Positions 59,323 to 64,000 of a stretch of DNA of 64,000 nt are shown here, one piece after another. The notes under the pieces were generated by a model that was given only the letters and a program-made list of their open reading frames with translations, was not told the origin of the DNA and ran no database searches. The position numbers were made by a program, and so were the translations under genes. How positions within the stretch are numbered: position 1 is the first letter of the stretch; each line of letters begins with the position of its first letter. The stretch is from Pseudomonadota bacterium (GTDB taxonomy: Bacteria; Pseudomonadota; Alphaproteobacteria; Sphingomonadales; Sphingomonadaceae): assembly GCA_023400405.1 (NCBI GenBank), contig JAEXFD010000016.1, positions 30,937 through 94,936 on the forward strand, read 5' to 3'.

Positions 59323-60572
59323 CTAATTGACAGCCATGTCAATAGCGTCGGCCGCCGTCCGCTTCGCGCGGCGCTTCGGACTGCCCGATTTGAGCACGCC
59401 GCGGCGGAACCAGCGGGCGCCGATCGTGATGACGATCGCCACCCACAGGACCTGCCACGCGAGCGCGAGCAGATGCGGCCAGAGTTCGGGCGCGCTGCCC
59501 GCGCGGCCGATCATCGCGAAGGGCGAGCTGAACGGGAAGATCTCGGCCGCCAGCGCGATCCAGCTGCCGGGCTTGTTCGCCGCGGCGAGCGACAGGCCGA
59601 ACATTGCCATCTGGAAGATGGTGATGGGCAGCGACAGCATCTGCAGCTCGCGCTGAGTCGAAGTCTGCGCACCGACCATCAGGAACACCGCGCCGAGCAG
59701 CATGTACGCCATCGCGAAATAGGCGAGGAACAGCAGCGGATAGGCGGGGAAGCCGATCACCGCGCCGGCGCCGAACAGCTCGCTGAAGATCGGCGTCGGC
59801 AGCAGCTTGGCCGCGTTGGTGAGCAGCGTGCCCCAAAAGGCGAGGAACAGCACCGCCGATCCGAACATACCGATCAGCTTGCCGAGGAACACGCTTTCGA
59901 GCGGCACCGCGGCGGCGAGCACTTCGATCACCTTGTTCGATCGCTCCTCGGCCATGGTGCCGACGGCCTGGCCCGACAGGAACAGCGTGAGGAAGAACAT
60001 CGCGAACACGCCGATCGAGGCGGCCTGGCCGCGGCCGCTCACCGACGCGGGGCCGCGCTGGATCGGCGTGACCGTCGCGGTGCTGAGCGGGGCCGGGCTG
60101 CCGAGGCGCTGCGCGCGCAGGCTCTGTTCGGCGAGCTGGGCGAGGAACTGTGCCTCGGTCCAGCCCTGCGGCACGTAGAGAATGTCCGGCTTGTTGAGCG
60201 GCCCGTAGAGCACTGCCGCGGCCTCGCCTTCGCGGCTGTCGAACAGGGCGCGCGCTTGGGCGGCCGGATCGCGGCCTGGCGTTTCGATGGTGAGCGGCGG
60301 CGGCATCAGCTCGCTCTTGCGTGGGAACAGGGCGCGCAGCTGCTTGTCGGTCTCGCGCAGCGTCGCGGCCTGTTCGGGCGGCGCGATTACCACCATGCGC
60401 ATGCCGCTGTCGTTGCCGACGATCGACTGGGCGCCGATCCCGCCCACCGTGCCGAAGCCGATCATCAGCACCGGCGCGAACAGGAAGAGCAGGAAGGTGG
60501 GGGTGAACACCGTCGCAGTGAAATCGCGCCGCGCGATGGTCAGCGCCTGGCGCAGCATCCGGGAAAAGCCGT

Positions 60573-60576
<4 letters not shown>
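59323..60576 (-). CDS. ABC exporter permease (NatB/YhaP-like)
   Basis: This 417-residue membrane protein from GTG 60576 overlaps the ATPase stop (GTGA). The first membrane helix is near residue 20 (FTPTFLLFLFAPVLMIGFGT). A large extracytoplasmic domain spans about 45-165, and five or six helices follow (FAMFFLTLFLSG, VLFLAFWGTLL, YPLLFLAYFAMAYMLLGAVF, IFQMAMFGLSLA, LAWQVLWVAIVITIGA). EERSNKVIEVL near 205 is the ABC-2 permease signature. Sodium or drug export is usual for the family; substrate is unknown. Confidence 0.9.
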
Positions 60577-61508
<932 letters not shown>

Positions 61509-61542
61509 ATGGAATTCCTCCCTCGCGCGTTTGTGGTAGCGG

Positions 61543-62649
61543 GTGCGCGTGCGCCAAGACAAGCCACTGGAACCCCTAATAAAGGCCAAAGCCGCCGAAA
61601 TCGGCTTTGCGGCGTGCGGGATCGCGCCCGCCGATGCGGCGCCGCGTTCGGCCGAGCGGCTGCGGCAATGGCTCGCCGAGGGGCGCCATGGCTCGATGAT
61701 CTGGATGGAGGAGCGCGCGCATCACCGCGAGCGGCCGGCGGGGCTGTGGCCCGAAGTGCGCTCGGTGATCTCGCTGGGCATGAGCTATGCGCCCGCCACC
61801 GATCCGCTCGCGCTGGCGGGGGAGGGGGAAGTCGGCCGCATCTCGGTCTATGCCCAGGGAGTTGATTATCACGACCTGATCAAGCGGCGGCTGAAGGAGC
61901 TCGGGCGCTGGCTGGTCTCGGTCGCGCCGGGCGAGCTCAAGGTGTTCGTCGATACCGCGCCGGTGATGGAAAAGCCGCTGGCCGAGGCGGCGGGGCTGGG
62001 CTGGCAGGGCAAGCACACCAATCTGGTCAGCCGCAGCCATGGCAGCTGGCTGTTCCTCGGCGCGATCTACACCACGCTCGACCTGGCACCCGATGCACCC
62101 GGGCGGGCCAGCTGCGGCAGCTGCGATGCCTGCCAGGTGGCGTGCCCGACCGATGCCTTTCCCGCACCCTATCGGCTCGATGCGCGGCGTTGCATCTCAT
62201 ACCTGACGATCGAGCATAAGGGGCCGATCCCGCCCGAGTTCCGCGCCGCGATCGGCAATCGCATCTATGGCTGCGACGATTGCCTGGCGGTGTGCCCGTG
62301 GAACAAGTTCGCCGCGGCCGCCCAGGCCAATCGCGCCTTCCTGCCGCGCGCCGAGCTGGCCGCGCCGGCGCTCGCCGATCTGCTCGCGCTCGACGATGCG
62401 GGCTTCCGCGAAGTGTTCGCCGGATCGCCGATCAAGCGGATCGGCCGCGACCGGATGGTGCGTAACTGCCTGATCGCCGCGGGCAACAGCGGCAGCCCCG
62501 CGCTGATCGCGCCGGTGCGCGCGCTGCTGGACGATCCCGACGAGACGGTGCGCGAGGCGGCTGGGTGGGCGATGGGCAGGTTAAGCCCCTCCCCTTTAGG
62601 GGAGGGGTTGGGGGTGGGGGATGTCTCACCGAGGCCTGCCTCTAATTGA
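61543..62649 (+). CDS. queG: Epoxyqueuosine reductase QueG with repeat-derived C-terminus
   Basis: QueG reduces epoxyqueuosine to queuosine in tRNA, using cobalamin and two [4Fe-4S] clusters. The 368-residue product starts at GTG 61543. Cluster cysteines lie in SCGSCDACQVACP and GCDDCLAVCPWNKF, and GWQGKHTNLVSRSHGSWLF is the family core. The C-terminal HEAT-like part ends at GWAMGR. After that, 22 residues (LSPSPLGEGLGVGDVSPRP and on) are encoded by an intergenic palindromic repeat, so the original stop was lost or moved. Function is probably kept because the change lies after the conserved fold. Confidence 0.94.
   Translation: MRVRQDKPLEPLIKAKAAEIGFAACGIAPADAAPRSAERLRQWLAEGRHGSMIWMEERAHHRERPAGLWPEVRSVISLGMSYAPATDPLALAGEGEVGRISVYAQGVDYHDLIKRRLKELGRWLVSVAPGELKVFVDTAPVMEKPLAEAAGLGWQGKHTNLVSRSHGSWLFLGAIYTTLDLAPDAPGRASCGSCDACQVACPTDAFPAPYRLDARRCISYLTIEHKGPIPPEFRAAIGNRIYGCDDCLAVCPWNKFAAAAQANRAFLPRAELAAPALADLLALDDAGFREVFAGSPIKRIGRDRMVRNCLIAAGNSGSPALIAPVRALLDDPDETVREAAGWAMGRLSPSPLGEGLGVGDVSPRPASN
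62583..62620. repeat. Left copy of a palindromic repeat inside the 3' end of queG
   Basis: A CCCCTCCCC-TTTA-GGGGAGGGG hairpin and a G-rich tail form a 38-bp element whose near-exact reverse complement lies at 62652-62689. The left copy is translated as the C-terminal tail of QueG. Confidence 0.82.
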
Positions 62650-62651
62650 CA

Positions 62652-62689
62652 GCCCCCACCCCAACCCCTCCCCTGAAGGGGAGGGGCTT
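62652..62689. repeat. Right copy of the palindromic repeat after queG
   Basis: This is the reverse complement of 62583-62620 with two differences. The pair leaves only 31 bp between arms, including the queG stop codon. It may also serve as a transcript terminator structure for the convergent genes. Confidence 0.82.
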
Positions 62690-62707
62690 TAGAACTGCAG
62701 AACCGCC

Positions 62708-63076
62708 CTAGCGCTTCGAGCCGCTCAGCGCCGCCACGCAGCTCGCCTCGTCGATCGGGCTGCCGTCGCGCTGGCGGGCGTCGACATGGGTCACCACCGC
62801 CTCGCCACGGCCCTTGGGGTAGAGATAGGTGTCGAGCACGCAGATCGGGCCGGCGAATTGCAGCTTTCGGGCCGTGCCTTCGCTGACGTCGAGCTGGGGC
62901 CGGCCGAAGCGGGCGATCAGCCCGTTGGCGCTCGCGCCCTGGATCGCGGCGAGATTGGCCGGCATCGGCGCGCCGGCGGCGCTCGGCACCGGGACATAGC
63001 CGGCGCGCGGCGGCGGAACCGCGCTCACGCCGCATCCCGCCAGCGCCACGCCGAGCAGGGGGGCCAGTTTCTTCAT
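62708..63076 (-). CDS. Small lipoprotein
   Basis: This 122-residue protein from ATG 63076 has a lipoprotein signal with the lipobox cysteine in GVALAGCGVS, so it is anchored to a membrane facing the periplasm. The mature part is beta-rich with two further cysteines (FAGPICVLDTYLYPKG, EASCVAAL), which could form a disulfide. The family is not named here. It overlaps the upstream EI24 gene by 4 bp, so the two are coupled. Confidence 0.8.
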   Translation of the reverse strand: MKKLAPLLGVALAGCGVSAVPPPRAGYVPVPSAAGAPMPANLAAIQGASANGLIARFGRPQLDVSEGTARKLQFAGPICVLDTYLYPKGRGEAVVTHVDARQRDGSPIDEASCVAALSGSKR

Positions 63077-63765
63077 GCGTCTCTCCCGCGGTGAAACAGA
63101 TGCGTCGCCATCGCGGCGCCGAGCACCGGGGCGACGAGGTTGACGAGGGGGACCAGCAACAGGCCCGTGGTCACTGCGCCAAGCGCAAAGCGGCGAATGC
63201 CGGTGCGTGCGCGCCAGGACGGCAGTTCGGCGGGGGGCATGTGGCGCGCCGCGACCATGTCGCCCAGGTCGCGCCCGAGCAGCCATGCATTGACCAGGAA
63301 AAAGGCGAGCGCAGTGCCCACGCCGGTGATCAGCAGTGCCAGGTAGAGCGGCGAAAGCAGCAGATTGACGCCGATCGCCCGCGCGCCTGAGCCCAGGCCC
63401 ATCGCGAGCGAGCGCGCGAAGGGCACGTCTCGTGCCTCGGCATGGGCGCCGGGATAGTAGCGCCGCTCGACCGCCGCGACGACCTCGTCGCCGAAAATGC
63501 CGATCACCGCGATCGCGATCGCGCGGAACAGCAGCCAATGCGCGAGGATGACCAGGACGATCGTCGCGATGTCCGCGAACGCGCCCGATCCGCTCCACCC
63601 GCCAAGCCAGGCGGCGATGCCATCGGCGAGCGCGTGCATGGCGAACCAGAGGCCGACCGCCGCCCCGGCGAAGAGCAGCAGAGTCAGCAGCAGCGACTTG
63701 AGGAAGACCCGCGCGATCGGCCGATCGAGCAACTGCCCGAGCGAGAGGAAGAAGGCCTGGATCAT
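63073..63765 (-). CDS. EI24/CysZ-like membrane protein
   Basis: This 230-residue product starts at ATG 63765 (MIQAFFLSLGQLLDRPIARV). Hydrophobic segments (SLLLTLLLFAGAAVGLWFAM, IATIVLVILAHWLLFRAIAI, AIGVNLLLSPLYLALLITGV, TALAFFLVNAWLLGRDL and a C-terminal pair) follow the EI24 family pattern related to the sulfate transporter CysZ. ELPSWRARTGIRRFALGAVT is the conserved cytoplasmic loop. The ORF continues to the window edge only because of GC bias. Sulfate transport is possible but unproven. Confidence 0.87.
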   Translation of the reverse strand: MIQAFFLSLGQLLDRPIARVFLKSLLLTLLLFAGAAVGLWFAMHALADGIAAWLGGWSGSGAFADIATIVLVILAHWLLFRAIAIAVIGIFGDEVVAAVERRYYPGAHAEARDVPFARSLAMGLGSGARAIGVNLLLSPLYLALLITGVGTALAFFLVNAWLLGRDLGDMVAARHMPPAELPSWRARTGIRRFALGAVTTGLLLVPLVNLVAPVLGAAMATHLFHRGRDA

Positions 63766-63975
63766 TGCATCCTCCCTTGCCCGTCTCGAGGGCCCATACC
63801 CGCCACCGGCAACGGCCGGGACGGAGCGGATCTTGGCGCAGGGACGGGCTCCACGGGGCCGCGAAGCCATGCGCGCGGGGCGGGCGACGGCCGCATTGCA
63901 GCGCCAAGGCTCGCCCGCCGCGTTGCGGTCGCCCTGGGAAGGCCCCCGGCCGCCTCCTGGGGCGTTCGCCGGGCG

Positions 63976-64000
63976 CCCCCCCCCCCCCGCCCCCCCCACC
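63976..64000. other. C-run at the sequence end, likely contig-end artefact
   Basis: The final bases contain 13 consecutive C, a G, then 8 consecutive C. Such runs at the extreme edge are typical of low-quality contig ends. The 63766-63975 stretch before it holds no gene I can support. Confidence 0.6.

Overview
The window is GC-rich, densely coding bacterial DNA with many ATGA/GTGA overlaps. Gene content (hrcA-grpE, glnD, a FixL/FixJ pair, thrS, infC, queG, a CYP153-like P450, an EI24 protein, extensin-like and CHAP cell-wall proteins) points to an alphaproteobacterium. The protein styles and intergenic palindromes look like Sphingomonas or a close relative. That placement is an inference from recognised families; no database search was possible. 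The sequence ends in long C runs, so the right edge is probably a contig end.

Layout. 1-9160 is chromosomal backbone: the 3' part of hrcA, then grpE, a DUF559 nuclease-like gene framed by an inverted pair of 37-bp repeats, a DUF1003 membrane protein, a ferredoxin-NADP reductase, glnD, a VOC protein, and a radical SAM/glycosyltransferase pair. 9323-35387 is a 26-kb genomic island inserted at the 3' end of tRNA-Ala(CGC). It is bounded by a 21-bp direct repeat, with a P4-type tyrosine integrase at the left end. 35373-64000 returns to backbone: a stress-type DUF2171 protein, an alpha/beta hydrolase, a divergent Mur-ligase/LD-carboxypeptidase pair, thrS and infC, a Mn2+ riboswitch before a TMEM165/GDT1 transporter, a FixLJ-like oxygen sensor with a degenerate receiver, a second two-component pair, envelope proteins, msrB, a P450, an ABC exporter, queG, a lipoprotein and an EI24 membrane protein.

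The island. Its left third carries an AlpA-like regulator, several small overlapping genes, a CHC2-Toprim primase and a DUF3987 helicase-like ATPase. A short region with two opposed arrays of three 9-bp repeats around a perfect hairpin follows, and looks like an origin or operator. Next come two HGG-motif zinc-type proteins and a lone 1216-residue tail tape measure protein with no other virion genes. The middle carries a large serine recombinase and cargo resembling phage-defence islands: a DUF3800 protein, a frameshifted TIGR02391 gene, an ISL3 transposase, and a HipA-like kinase coupled to DUF3037. The right third is a regulatory block: an HNH protein, an XRE repressor with a palindromic operator, an S24-like protein with Cys in place of Ser, several HTH proteins and a second, intact TIGR02391 gene. 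The whole reads as a phage satellite or decayed prophage with recombination, replication and defence-like modules.

How genes work together. The coupled pairs are rSAM-GT, fixL-fixJ, RR-HK, Nudix-extensin, ABC permease-ATPase, lipoprotein-EI24 and HipA-DUF3037. LdcA and the Mpl-like Mur ligase would form a peptidoglycan tripeptide recycling step. The most interesting unexplained items are the opposed 9-mer arrays, the HipA-like/DUF3037 pair in its defence-like setting, the serine recombinase with three C-terminal repeats, and dispersed palindromes that frame DUF559 and have altered the C-terminus of queG.
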